64,000 nt of DNA from the NCBI RefSeq assembly GCF_023074175.1, contig NZ_JADPKS010000003.1, positions 1 through 64,000 of the forward strand, given 5' to 3'. Below are positions 1-9,897 of this stretch, piece after piece. This stretch comes from Bradyrhizobium sp. 139 (GTDB lineage Bacteria; Pseudomonadota; Alphaproteobacteria; Rhizobiales; Xanthobacteraceae). The notes beneath the pieces were generated by a model. The model had not been told where the DNA came from and made no database searches. It saw only the letters and a program-made list of their open reading frames with translations. Numbering within the stretch: position 1 is the stretch's first letter; every line of letters starts with the position of its first letter. A program made the position numbers and the translations under genes.

Positions 1-66
1 ATCGACGACGTCAACCGCCATCCGGTCATCCATACCTGGTCCTACAAACTTGCCGAGGCCGCCTGA
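1..66 (+). CDS. 3' end of an unidentified gene (partial)
   Basis: The window opens inside an open frame that ends with TGA at 64-66. Only the last 21 residues are visible, ending in HTWSYKLAEAA. This is too little to assign a family. The gene reads toward the nirK remnant, which lies on the opposite strand, so the two are convergent. Confidence 0.5.
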   Translation: MDDVNRHPVIHTWSYKLAEAA

Positions 67-94
67 ATATGATTCGAATCAAGGAAACGATCGT

Positions 95-346
95 CTAGTT
101 GGTGTTGGGAGCCGGTATCTCCGCAGGCGCCTTCACCTGGGTCATTAGATCGCCATTCCACTTGCCTTCGACCTTGAAGTGCGCAGTGGCGCCGAGGTCG
201 GCCGCCTCGATCAGGTTTTGCGTGACATAGGCGTAGATGCCGGGCTGCAGGAACTTGTACAGCGCCGCTCCTGCCGAGCCGCCGCGAATGAACCAGATAT
301 CGAGCCCGATCTCCGGCGCGTTGGAGAACTTGCCAGTCTCCCAGAC
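95..346 (-). pseudogene. nirK: nirK remnant: C-terminal part of copper nitrite reductase
   Basis: Residues from VWETGKF to the stop follow the C-terminal cupredoxin domain of copper nitrite reductase NirK, the periplasmic enzyme that reduces nitrite to NO in denitrification. Recognisable stretches are [26 protein letters not shown] and [13 protein letters not shown]. In intact NirK the last motif but one reads NHNLIEA, whose His is a copper ligand; here it is TQNLIEA, so the ligand is lost. Upstream of about 346 the frame no longer resembles NirK and most of the ~350-residue protein is absent. It is best read as a truncated, decayed gene. The open frame continues upstream to 466 without similarity. 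Confidence 0.75.
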
Positions 347-513
347 AGACGCCGCGGGACGATGCGTTCCGCGGCCATGGTGCCGCCGCCGCGGCGCCCC
401 ACGGAAACCCCAATCGAACCAGTTTCTTCCTTGCCGCGTCTCACCACGATGGCGTGGCTTTTTCATCGCGCGTCCGACTGGCGACGCGGCGATATCGGCA
501 GGGAGGAATTTTT

Positions 514-2196
514 ATGCGCATCATCGCGAAATATCTGGCGACGACGAGCCTGGTCCTGGTGACCACGGCCGCCGCGTTGCCGTCATGGGCGGCCGATGTG
601 GAGGCCATATCGGCGATCGACAACGTCACCGTCTATCTCGATGGCGCCACCGTCACCCGCGTCATCGCGCTGGACCTCGCCTCCGGTGACAGCACGCTGG
701 TCGCCAAGGATTTTCCGCTTTCGCTCGATCCGTCCTCCCTTCGCGTCGAGGGCGAGGCGGGTGCCAAGCTCACCATCGGCACGATCGATGCGCGGCCGCC
801 GCGTGCGGCGGCCCCGGTCAACCTGCCCGAACTCGACAAGCGCATCGAAACGCTCAAGGACGAGCGCTCCGATTTGCAAGGAGCAATCGATGGGGCGGCC
901 GCGCGGCGCAAATTCGCTCAGCGGTTTGCCGAGGCGTCCCCCGCCGGCCTCGGCGACAAGGGCGAGGCCCGTCCGATCACCGAGTGGCGGGCGGCCTTCA
1001 GCGCGGTCGGCGACGAGATCGCGACCGCCGACACCGCGATCCGAGAGGCCACTCGAAAACAGCGCGAGATCGATCGCCAGATCGCGCAGCTCGAAGCCGA
1101 GCGTTCGGCCAAGCCGCCGAGCAAGCTCGAGGTGCGCATCGACGTCGCCTCCGCAGCTGCGACAAAGGCGACGCTGCGGGTGACTTATGCTGTGCGAAAC
1201 GCGCGCTGGCTGCCGCTCTATGATGCCCGGCTCGACACCGGCGCCAAGGACCGGAAGCCGCAGTTGGAGCTGGTTCGCCGCGCCGAGGTCACGCAATCGA
1301 CCGGCGAGGACTGGTCGAACGTGACGCTCGGTGTTTCCACCGTGCGCATCGGCCGGGGCGGCAGCGCGCCGGAGCTGAACTCGCTGGTCGCCCAATATCT
1401 GCAAGTGCCGAAGGCGCGGGCGCTGGGCTCAGTTTCTGACACGGCGGCGCCTGCGGCAGCACCGATGCAGCGAAAGATGGAAGCCCCCGCCTACGCTAGC
1501 AGATCCAGGGAAGATATTGCGGAGCGCGCCGACGAACAGCAGGCGGTTGCCGAGATCGGCGACTTCCAGGCAACGTTCAAGATTCCCGGTCGCGTCAGTC
1601 TCGGTGCCGCCGAGGGCGCCAAGGGCCTGCGCATTGCTGCGATGAGCGTGCCCGCCGATCTCGCGGTGCGCGCGGCACCAGTGATGGATCCGACCGCCTT
1701 CCTCGAAGCCAGCTTCAAGCAGACGGACGACACGACATTGCTGCCGGGCAAGGTCGCGATCTACCGCGACGGCGTCTTCGTCGGCCGTGGCAAGATCTCG
1801 GCTTCGGCCAAGGACGATATTGTGCGGCTCGGATTCGGCGCCGACGACAAGGTCAAGATCGAACGCGCGGTGCTCAAGCGCAACGAAGGTTCGGCAGGTC
1901 TCCTGGTCACGACGTCGAAGACCGACGAGCGTTCGTTCAAGACGACTGTCCGAAACGGTCACGACTTTCCGATCAAGGTCGCGATCGAGGATCAGCTCCC
2001 GGTCAGCGAGAGCGAGGACATCGCCGTCGAGATGCTGCCGTCGACCACGCCGCCGACCGCAAGCAATACTCGCGACCGGCGCGGCGTGCTGGAATGGTCG
2101 TTCGACGCCAAGCCCGGCGATGTCAGGGACATCAACTTCGCCTGGCGCATCCGCTGGCCGAAGGACAAGAGCATGGTGATCGTGCCGGCGGGCTAA
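514..2196 (+). CDS. DUF4139 domain-containing protein (MuiA-like), exported
   Basis: This 560-residue protein starts at an ATG preceded by a strong GGGAGGAA ribosome site at 501-508; the open frame extends upstream but without a site. Residues 1-27 form a signal peptide ending SWA-AD. An N-terminal DUF4140-like beta domain follows (VTVYLDGATVTRV). Then comes a coiled coil rich in Glu/Arg/Lys at about residues 100-200, and the long C-terminal DUF4139 beta domain (RVTYAVRNARWLPLYDARLD; ending FAWRIRWPKDKSM). The family includes the so-called mucoidy inhibitor A proteins; its biochemical role is not known. It appears monocistronic and ends just before a large palindromic repeat. Confidence 0.85.
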   Translation: MRIIAKYLATTSLVLVTTAAALPSWAADVEAISAIDNVTVYLDGATVTRVIALDLASGDSTLVAKDFPLSLDPSSLRVEGEAGAKLTIGTIDARPPRAAAPVNLPELDKRIETLKDERSDLQGAIDGAAARRKFAQRFAEASPAGLGDKGEARPITEWRAAFSAVGDEIATADTAIREATRKQREIDRQIAQLEAERSAKPPSKLEVRIDVASAAATKATLRVTYAVRNARWLPLYDARLDTGAKDRKPQLELVRRAEVTQSTGEDWSNVTLGVSTVRIGRGGSAPELNSLVAQYLQVPKARALGSVSDTAAPAAAPMQRKMEAPAYASRSREDIAERADEQQAVAEIGDFQATFKIPGRVSLGAAEGAKGLRIAAMSVPADLAVRAAPVMDPTAFLEASFKQTDDTTLLPGKVAIYRDGVFVGRGKISASAKDDIVRLGFGADDKVKIERAVLKRNEGSAGLLVTTSKTDERSFKTTVRNGHDFPIKVAIEDQLPVSESEDIAVEMLPSTTPPTASNTRDRRGVLEWSFDAKPGDVRDINFAWRIRWPKDKSMVIVPAG

Positions 2197-2220
2197 AGAC
2201 GTGCGGCGCGCGCCCTCTTA

Positions 2221-2360
2221 CCTCGCCCCGCTTGCGGGGAGAGGTCGGAATTCGAGCGTAGCTTGAATTCCGGGTGAGGGGGACTCTCCGCAAACTCAAC
2301 TCTCACCGTCCCCGCGGAGACTCCCCCTCACCCCAACCTCTCCCCGCAAGCGGGGCGAGG
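2221..2360. repeat. Long intergenic palindrome between DUF4139 gene and hmuV
   Basis: A 25-base arm at 2221-2245 (CCTCGCCCCGCTTGCGGGGA...) is repeated as an exact reverse complement at 2336-2360. A second inner pair (GTGAGGGGGACTCTCCGC and its complement with one mismatch) extends the stem. Each outer arm also holds its own small CCCCGCTTGCGGGG hairpin. This is typical of dispersed palindromic elements of Bradyrhizobium. Lying between convergent genes, it may also act as a transcription stop. Confidence 0.8.
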
Positions 2361-2370
2361 GAGTGCACCT

Positions 2371-3174
2371 TCACCGCGTGGGCGGCGCCGCGCGCATCGA
2401 CTGCGGCAGCACGTAGGGAACGCCGTCGTCGGCCTGGTGGACGACAGCGTCGATCTCGAAGATTTCGCGGATGGTTTCGCGCGTGACGATCTCCGCGCGC
2501 GGGCCGTCGGCGGCGAGCTTGCCTCCGTTCAGCACGACGAGCCGGTCGGCGAAACGGATCGCAAGGTTGAGATCGTGCAGGATCGCGATGACAGCCGTGC
2601 CGCCGGCCGCGCGGCAGCGCGCGGCCTCGACCAGGTCGATCTGGTGGCGCAGATCGAGGCTCGATGTCGGCTCGTCCAGCAGCAGGAGCCCCGGCCCATG
2701 CTCGGCCTCGCCGCAGGCGAGCTGCACCAGCACGCGGGCAAAATGGGCCCGCTGCTGCTCGCCGCCCGATAGCGTCGGCAATTGCCGTTCGCGAAAATGC
2801 GCGAGGCCAACCTCGTCCAGCGCGGCGTCGACGAACGGCACGGCATCGCGCAGGTTGCGGTCGCCCGCGCCCATCAGCACGATCTCCCCGACCGTGAAGG
2901 GGAATGTGACATTGACGTGCTGGGACAGCATCGCGCGCCGCGCGGCAAGCTCGCGCGGCGTATAGCTGCGGATGCCGCGCTGCTTCAGCCGCACCTCGCC
3001 TTGGCTCGGACGGAGATCGCCGGAGAGCAGCCGCAGCAGCGTCGACTTGCCGGCGCCATTCGGGCCGATGATGGCGACCATCTCGCCGGCGGCTACCGTC
3101 AGGCCGACGCCATCGAGCAGCGTCGCGCGGCCGGCGCGCTTGCTCAAGCCGTGCGCTTCGATCACGACGCTCAT
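2371..3174 (-). CDS. hmuV: Heme ABC transporter ATP-binding protein HmuV
   Basis: HmuV is the cytoplasmic ATPase that drives heme import through HmuU. The 267-residue protein has Walker A GPNGAGKS (37-44), an ABC signature LSGGEQQRAHFARVL, Walker B LLLLDEPTSSLD, and a switch His in LHDLNLA. The ATG at 3174 overlaps the hmuU stop as ATGA, so the two are translationally coupled. A longer open frame upstream runs through hmuU in another frame and is not real. It is the last gene of hemP-hmuT-hmuU-hmuV, and its product length is normal for the family. Confidence 0.95.
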   Translation of the reverse strand: MSVVIEAHGLSKRAGRATLLDGVGLTVAAGEMVAIIGPNGAGKSTLLRLLSGDLRPSQGEVRLKQRGIRSYTPRELAARRAMLSQHVNVTFPFTVGEIVLMGAGDRNLRDAVPFVDAALDEVGLAHFRERQLPTLSGGEQQRAHFARVLVQLACGEAEHGPGLLLLDEPTSSLDLRHQIDLVEAARCRAAGGTAVIAILHDLNLAIRFADRLVVLNGGKLAADGPRAEIVTRETIREIFEIDAVVHQADDGVPYVLPQSMRAAPPTR

Positions 3175-4265
3175 AGCGTGGCGAGCCCGCGCTGCCGCAG
3201 CAGGATGCCGAGGAAGACCGGCGCGCCGACCGCCGCGGTCAAGATGCCGATCGGCATCTCCGCGGGCGCCACGATGGTGCGCGCCAGCGTGTCGGCGCCG
3301 ACCATCAGGACCGCGCCGAGCAGCACCGAGGCTGGCAGCAGCAGGCGATGTGCTGGGCCAATGACGAGGCGTAGGAGATGCGGCACGACGATGCCGACGA
3401 AACCGATGACGCCGCTGATCGACACTGCGACTCCCGTCATGGCGGACACCATGATGATCGAGATCCGCTTGAGACGCTCGACATCGACGCCGCCGTGAAA
3501 GGCGTCGGCCTCGCCGAGCACCAGCAGATCGAGACCGCGCGCGATGAAGGCGCAGGCCGCAAGCCCGACGACGAGGATCGGCGCGAGCACGGCCGCCTTG
3601 GTCCAGGTCGCGCCGCTCATCGAGCCCAGCATCCAAAATGTGATGTCGCGCAGCTGGCGGTCGTCGGCGATGAACACGAGCAGGCCAATGCCGGCATTGG
3701 TGATGGCGGTGATGGCGACGCCGGCGAGCAGGAAAATCGCGATCGACGTTCGCCCGGCGCGGCTGGAGATGCCGTAGAGGATCGCCGTCGTCGCCAGGGA
3801 GCCTGCGAAGGCTGCAAGCGGCAAGAGCTCGGTCTGGAGGAAACGCAGCGGCTCGCCGAAGCGCGAATCGGTGAAGACGATCGCGCTTGCGGCCGCGAGC
3901 GCGCCGCCGCTGGAGACGCCGACCAGTGCGGGATCGGCGAGCGGATTCCGGAACAGGCCCTGCATGATCGCGCCGGCCGCGGCGAGCAGGCCGCCGACCA
4001 TCGCGGTCGCCGCGATCCGCGGAATGCGGATCGACCACAGCACGAGCTGGTCGCGGGCCGTCATGGCATCGGCTGCGTGGCCGGCAAAGCCCAGCGCGGC
4101 AGGCAGCCGGGAGAGGGGAATGCCGGCTGCGCCAACGGTCAGCGCGATGATCGCGGTGACTGCGAGCGTTGCGAGGAGCAGGGGAATCGCAACCGGCGCG
4201 AACCTGCGCCCCGCGCCGCGCCGCCGCAGGTTATGCGCGTCCGTTCCGACCGCCGCCGCGCTCAT
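3171..4265 (-). CDS. hmuU: Heme ABC transporter permease HmuU (FecCD family)
   Basis: This inner-membrane permease of the FecCD family has about ten hydrophobic segments; the first is IPLLLATLAVTAIIALTVG. Family stretches include IRIPRIAATAMVGGLLAAAG, MQGLFRNPLADPALVGVSSG and GFVGIVVPHLLRLVIGP near the C-terminus, where the ATPase docks. The ATG at 4265 overlaps the hmuT stop as ATGA and is preferred over a TTG three codons upstream. It forms the channel for heme between HmuT and HmuV, and its stop overlaps the hmuV start. Confidence 0.95.
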   Translation of the reverse strand: MSAAAVGTDAHNLRRRGAGRRFAPVAIPLLLATLAVTAIIALTVGAAGIPLSRLPAALGFAGHAADAMTARDQLVLWSIRIPRIAATAMVGGLLAAAGAIMQGLFRNPLADPALVGVSSGGALAAASAIVFTDSRFGEPLRFLQTELLPLAAFAGSLATTAILYGISSRAGRTSIAIFLLAGVAITAITNAGIGLLVFIADDRQLRDITFWMLGSMSGATWTKAAVLAPILVVGLAACAFIARGLDLLVLGEADAFHGGVDVERLKRISIIMVSAMTGVAVSISGVIGFVGIVVPHLLRLVIGPAHRLLLPASVLLGAVLMVGADTLARTIVAPAEMPIGILTAAVGAPVFLGILLRQRGLATL

Positions 4266-5215
4266 TGCCGGCAATTCGCAGCCGACAAGGCCGACGTGAA
4301 TGCAGCGCCCCCGTCGGCCAATACCGGATAGAGCTTGACCGAGAGATCACGCGCAGCCGATGCCGTACGCGGCCCGAAGCCGAGCAGATATAGCCCGTCC
4401 ATGGTGATGAAGCTCTTGTGTGCGGCGACCGGGGTCAGGGCAAAGCCGGGATGGGTGTAGATCGCCTCGGCCTGGAGCGACTCCTTGCCGCGTTCGATCG
4501 ACAGCACGACGTCGGGCCTTGCGGCCACGATCGCCTCGTCGCCGATGATCTTGTAGCCGTCGTAATCGTCGACGGCGTTGGCAGCGCCCGCGAGCCGGAT
4601 GATCTCGTCGGCGGCGGTCTTGTGGCCGGCGACCATCGCCCGTCCGTTCAGGAGCGACATCACGAACATCACGCGGATCGGCGTCGTTACCTTGGCACGC
4701 AGTGCGCGAAGTTGTGCAAGATCCGCAGTCACTGCGGTGCTCAGGCATTGGGCGCGTGCATCGACGCCCATGGCATGGCCGACCAGCTTGATCTTCTCGA
4801 TCAGACCTTCCTCGGAGAAGGACTCTGGCACCAGCACCAGCGGCACCTTCGCCGTCTCCAGCAGGTCCATGGTCTCGCGCGGGCCCGATCCCTGGATTGC
4901 CAGGATCAGGGTCGGGTTGAGGCCCAGCACGCCTTCGGCCGAAATCTGGCGCATGTAGCCGACATTGGGTTTGTCGTGCAGCGCCGCCGCCGGATAGAGA
5001 CTCGTGGTGTCGACGCCGACCACGCGGCTCTCCAGCCCGAGCGCATAGAGGATCTCGGTGATGGCGCCGCCGATCGAGACGGTCCGCGCGAAGTCGGCAA
5101 CAGTGACATCGCGATTGCGGGCGTCATGCACGGTGATATCGGCGGCGTGCGCGGCCGAGCCGAGCGCGATCGTGCCGGAGAGCAGGAGATGTGTGAGGGT
5201 GCGACAAGATGTCAT
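4262..5215 (-). CDS. hmuT: Periplasmic heme-binding protein HmuT
   Basis: HmuT is the periplasmic solute-binding protein that hands heme from the outer-membrane receptor to HmuU. The 317-residue product has a signal peptide (about residues 1-24, ending AHA-AD). It then has the class III binding-protein fold: SIGGAITEILYALGLESRVV, LNPTLILAIQGSGP and KPDVV-like repeats (RPDVVLSIERG). The conserved Tyr of heme-binding relatives is probably in KPNVGYMRQIS. The stop overlaps hmuU; hemP lies six bases upstream, so all four genes are likely one transcript. Confidence 0.93.
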   Translation of the reverse strand: MTSCRTLTHLLLSGTIALGSAAHAADITVHDARNRDVTVADFARTVSIGGAITEILYALGLESRVVGVDTTSLYPAAALHDKPNVGYMRQISAEGVLGLNPTLILAIQGSGPRETMDLLETAKVPLVLVPESFSEEGLIEKIKLVGHAMGVDARAQCLSTAVTADLAQLRALRAKVTTPIRVMFVMSLLNGRAMVAGHKTAADEIIRLAGAANAVDDYDGYKIIGDEAIVAARPDVVLSIERGKESLQAEAIYTHPGFALTPVAAHKSFITMDGLYLLGFGPRTASAARDLSVKLYPVLADGGAAFTSALSAANCRQ

Positions 5216-5221
5216 TGCAGT

Positions 5222-5428
5222 TTACTTCGTCAGGATCAGCTTGTTCTGCGAGGTCAGGCGAAGGCGATAGGTGTCCCCGCCATGCGCGATGACGATCTCG
5301 CGCTCCGTCGCAAAGAGCTCGCGGCTGTCGATCCGGCTCCCGTGCATGGTCAAAGTTCTCGTTGTTGCAGCAGGGCTTTGTGTCGGCCCTGCCGCATCGC
5401 CGCCGTCGTCTCCGGACGCTGCTGACAT
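5222..5428 (-). CDS. hemP: Hemin uptake protein HemP / HmuP
   Basis: The C-terminal part (IDSRELFATEREIVIAHGG, YRLRLTSQNKLILTK) is the HemP/HmuP family signature. In Bradyrhizobium this small protein is a co-activator needed for expression of the heme receptor gene hmuR together with Irr. The ATG at 5428 gives a 68-residue protein with a low-complexity N-terminus. An upstream start at 5491 is possible, but the family core lies wholly downstream. It is the first gene of the minus-strand hmu unit and is divergent from hmuR, which fits a regulator acting on the shared promoter region. Confidence 0.88.
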   Translation of the reverse strand: MSAASGDDGGDAAGPTQSPAATTRTLTMHGSRIDSRELFATEREIVIAHGGDTYRLRLTSQNKLILTK

Positions 5429-5679
5429 TGTTGGTGTGATGCTTTCGAAATTCCAGATGCTGCCTGTTTGTATAGGCGGCAACGGACGCATTCCAACGGC
5501 GGCAATTTACAATCGATATAAACTGCGACGCGTTGTCGTTGACCGTCGAAGTGTTGCCACGTAACCAATTATGATGCGGAGCAACTTGTCTGCGTCCTGA
5601 GAAAATTAGCCAGCCAGTCGTTCGCCTTGGGCGAGCGCACGCCAGCCAACCAACGAAGTGAAGTGCAGGCTGGGGTGAT
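5429..5679. promoter_or_regulatory. Divergent promoter region between hemP and hmuR
   Basis: These 251 bases separate the two divergent heme transcription units and include an AT-richer stretch near 5505-5525 (CAATTTACAATCGATATAAA). From established work in Bradyrhizobium, this interval should hold the Irr/HmuP-responsive control element. I could not assign a specific operator by eye. Confidence 0.5.
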
Positions 5680-8077
5680 ATGGCTGACGGGGCTAGGTAT
5701 TCGCGCGCGCTGATTTTGGGCGCGTCGGTGGTTTCAATTGCGGCCTTGGCGACGGAGAGCAGTCTCGCGCAGACGGCTCAGCCGCAAGCCGAAAGTGCGT
5801 CGTCGGATCGGCCGAAGCAGGCCAAGCGCAAGCAGCCCAAGCCGCAAGTCGCGCAGCAGGCAACACCTGACGTCATGAACGCCCGTGCCCAGGCCGGCGG
5901 CACGGCACCGGTGCAGACGCTCGACACCATCACGGCGGCAGCGTCCAAGACTGAAGAGCGTGCCGTCGACGCACTTGCGCCGGTCAGCGTCGTGACCTCG
6001 GGGCAGATCGAGTCGCGCCAGGCCAGCACCGTTGGTGATCTTCTCTATAATGTGCCGGGCGTGTGGGTTCAGAACCGTGGCGACGAGCCGTCGACCTCGA
6101 TCAACATCCGCGGCTTGCAGGACTTCGGCCGCGTCGTCGTCATTGTCGATGGTGCGCGGCAGAACTACCAGCGCACGGGGCACTTCGCCAACGGCTCGTT
6201 TTTCCTCAACCCCGAACTGATCAGCGGCATCGATATCGTCCGTGGTCCCACCGCCAACATCTATGGCTCCGGTGCGATCGGCGGCGTGGCATCGTTTCGC
6301 ACCAAGGACATCGAGGATGTCGTTCGCGCGGGCGAACGCTGGGGTGTGGACGTCAAGACCATCCTTGGCAGCAACTACGGACGCGCGCTCGGCTCGGCTT
6401 TTGGCGGTGTTCACGTCAACCCGAATGTCGACGTGTTCGCGGGCGGCACCTATAGCACACAGGAGAACTACAAGGACGGCACGGGCTTCGAGGTTGCCAA
6501 CACCGGCAACCGCCTCACGAGCGGCATCGCCAAGCTGACGGTGCGGCCGGCGGATGGGCACGAAGTCAAGCTCGGGACCATCTTCCAGGATGACATCTAC
6601 AGTTTAGGCCAGCCGCCGCGGCGCGCCGGTGATCCCAACTCGACCAATGCGAACGGCAGCAACAGTCTGGGTGGCACGTCTATCTACGCGTCCAATGTGA
6701 AGAACTACACCACGACGCTGGGCTGGAAATATTCGCAGCCGGACGACCAGTGGTTCGACTGGGACGCGGAAGTCTACTGGAATCGTACTGAGAACGATCA
6801 GATCAAGACGGCGCATACCAGCACGACGCCGTCGGTCTACTGCGGTGGCGTGCCCGGCAATGCCGTGTCCGGCTGTATCGGCAGCAATCGCGGATATCTG
6901 CTCGACACGATCGGCGTCGATGTGCACAACACGACGCGGTTCGAGACCGGAAGCTGGCGTCATGCGGTGACTTACGGACTGGACGCCTTCCAGGACAAGG
7001 TATCGTCGCGGGACACGACCGGCACATCGGAAGTTACGACGCCTAGCGGCCAGCGCACGGTGTCCGGCGGCTTCTTGCAGTGGAAGACCGACTACACCTC
7101 GATGCTCGAGGTGATCGGTGCGCTCCGCTACGACAATTATCGGCTCTCGTCGGCCTCCTCGTCGTCCGGTGGCGACCGCCTGTCGCCAAAGATCACTGTT
7201 GCTTTGGTTCCTACGGCAGTCGTGACGCCGTATGTCAGCTATGCCGAAGGCTATCGTGCGCCGTCGATCACGGAGACGCTGGTCAGCGGCCCGCATTCGG
7301 GGTGCCACGGTCAACGACTCCTTCTTTCGCTGTCCGTCGGGCACGCCTGGACCGGGCGCGGATTCGACGTTCTGCTTCGTGCCGAATCCAAATCTGCGGC
7401 CCGAGGTCGGCAAGAACAAGGAAGTCGGATTCAACATCAAGAAGAACGATCTGTTCACGCCGGGCGATACGCTGCGCGGCAAGATCAACGTATTCCGCAA
7501 CGACATCACGGACTTCATCGATCAAGTCGCCTACGGCAATCCGCTCGTGGTTCCCACCGGCCCGCCGCCGGCGCCCAGCATCACGGTGCTGCCGTTCCTG
7601 CAATATCAGAACGTCGCCTCTGCCCGCATTCAGGGCTTCGAAGCCGAGGCAATGTACGATGCGAACGTCTGGTTCTTCGGCCTATCCGGGACCTATCAGA
7701 ACGGCAAGAACCTGCAGACCGGGTTTGGCCTGTACAGCGTTCCGCCGCAGAAGATCACGACCACGGCGGGCGTCCGCTTGCTTGACCGCACACTGATCCT
7801 CTCGATGATGTGGACATCGGCGATTGCGAACTACGACATTCCGCGGACCTATACCCCGGCAACGTCGTACGATCTCGTGAATCTCTACGTGCAGTATCAG
7901 CCGACGCAGGATCTCACGCTCAATTTCTCGGTCGAAAATCTTCTCAACCAGTACTACCGGCCCTACGCCATTCCGGTTGGTAGCACGGGTGACACGCAAA
8001 ACGACGTGAAGTGGGCCAGCGCCGGCGCGGGGCTCGTGATCAAGGGAGGCCTCAAGTACCACTTTGGCGGCACCTGA
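5680..8077 (+). CDS. hmuR: TonB-dependent heme receptor HmuR, interrupted by a frameshift
   Basis: HmuR is the outer-membrane heme receptor. The start ATG at 5680 is followed by a signal peptide, a Pro/Gln-rich linker, and a plug domain (VVTSGQIESRQASTVGDLL, SINIRGLQDFGRVVVIVDG, DIVRGPTANIYGSGAIGG). The heme-receptor YRAPS and NPNL boxes and a C-terminal beta-barrel ending GGLKYHFGGT follow. The frame breaks at the GGGG run at 7299-7302: frame 1 reads to YRAPSITETLVSGPHSG, and frame 2 then continues ATVNDSFFRCPSGTPGPG and NPNLRPEVGKNKEVG without loss. Removing one G restores a single ~798-residue protein. It is therefore either a one-base insertion mutation or a sequencing error. hmuQ follows. 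Confidence 0.9.
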
Positions 8078-8213
8078 GGAGTAGACCGGCGAACCCGTGC
8101 AGGGCGCCGTATTGACCTCCAGAGCCACGCTGATGTCCCAGCGTGGCTTCGGCGCGTTCTGAAATATCCGATTGGCGTTTGCCGATCCACACGACTGACA
8201 GGAGAAGAGTCAA

Positions 8214-8546
8214 ATGTTCATCGCCATGAACCGTTTTCAGGTGAAGAAGGGCGCGGAGACCGCGTTCGAGACCGTCTGGGCTACCCGCGAATCCTACCTC
8301 GGCAGCATGCCAGGCTTCGTCGAGTTTCATCTGCTGAAAGGTCCGGAGGCGGAGGACCACACGCTCTATTCCTCGCACACCACCTGGGTCGACAAGGCAG
8401 CGTTCGAGGCCTGGACGCGCTCGGACCAATTTCGCCGCGCCCATGCGCGTGCCGACAATCCGACCGGCGAAAGCCTCTATCTCGGTCATCCCAAGTTCGA
8501 GGGATTTGAGGTGATCCAGAGCGAGCGCAAGGCTGCGGCCGCCTGA
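8214..8546 (+). CDS. hmuQ: Heme-degrading monooxygenase HmuQ (IsdG type)
   Basis: This 110-residue protein has the dimeric alpha-beta barrel (ABM) fold of IsdG-type heme oxygenases, which open the heme ring and release iron in the cytoplasm. Visible features are FIAMNRFQVKKGAETAFE at the N-terminus, the central MPGFVEFHLLKG, and a candidate proximal His in FRRAHARADNP. Bradyrhizobium has two such enzymes, HmuQ and HmuD. The location inside the hmu cluster favours HmuQ. A ribosome site AGGAGAAG precedes the ATG. It sits between hmuR and hutX in a likely operon. Confidence 0.85.
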   Translation: MFIAMNRFQVKKGAETAFETVWATRESYLGSMPGFVEFHLLKGPEAEDHTLYSSHTTWVDKAAFEAWTRSDQFRRAHARADNPTGESLYLGHPKFEGFEVIQSERKAAAA

Positions 8547-8573
8547 GGCGGCCGAGCACGAAAGGAGTTGGAC

Positions 8574-9089
8574 ATGCTGAGCACCGATCTCGCCGATCTC
8601 AGGGCATATATGGCCGAAAATCCCGGCGCGGTGATCGAGGACGTTGCGCGCGAGCGCAAGGTTTCGCCGCGCGCCGTGATCGAGGCGCTGTCGCCGTCGA
8701 TGGTGCGCATCGGCAGCGGCGAGCACTTCGCCGCCGCCATGCAGGACATCGCGGCGTGGGGCGAAGTCACGCTGATCGTGCACACGGATGACGCAATCTT
8801 CGAGTTCACGGGCGTCATTCCCGCGGGCGAGATCGGCTGCGGCTATTTCAACCTGATGCAGCCGAAGGGCCTGCACGGCCATCTCCGCCACGAGCGCTGT
8901 GCGGGCGTGGCTTTTGTCGAGCGGCCCTTCATGGGCAAGACTTCGGCCTTCGTCGCGTTCATCAATGCCGACGGTGGCATCATGTTCAAGGTGTTCGTCG
9001 GCCGTGATGAAACCCGCGCGCTGCGTGGGGACCAGCTGGCGCGGTTCCGGCAGCTTGCGGACCGGATCGCGGCGCAGCCCGCGGCGTAG
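8574..9089 (+). CDS. hutX: Heme utilization cytosolic carrier HutX/HugX
   Basis: This 171-residue protein belongs to the HutX/ChuX cytosolic heme-handling family, thought to carry or store heme after import. The family core is GEVTLIVHTDDAIFEFTG, the Gly-rich GYFNLMQPKGLHGHLRHE and FVERPFMGKTSAFVAFIN. AAAGGAG at 8561-8567 places the start at ATG 8574 rather than the TTG at 8568. An N-terminal helix pair (MSTDLADL-like, VIEDVARERKVSPRAVIEAL) resembles a small helix-turn-helix. It lies 27 bases after hmuQ and 27 bases before exbB. Confidence 0.87.
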   Translation: MLSTDLADLRAYMAENPGAVIEDVARERKVSPRAVIEALSPSMVRIGSGEHFAAAMQDIAAWGEVTLIVHTDDAIFEFTGVIPAGEIGCGYFNLMQPKGLHGHLRHERCAGVAFVERPFMGKTSAFVAFINADGGIMFKVFVGRDETRALRGDQLARFRQLADRIAAQPAA

Positions 9090-9116
9090 CTTCCTTCTAT
9101 CTGTCGGGAGATCAGG

Positions 9117-9893
<777 letters not shown>

Positions 9894-9897
9894 GCCG

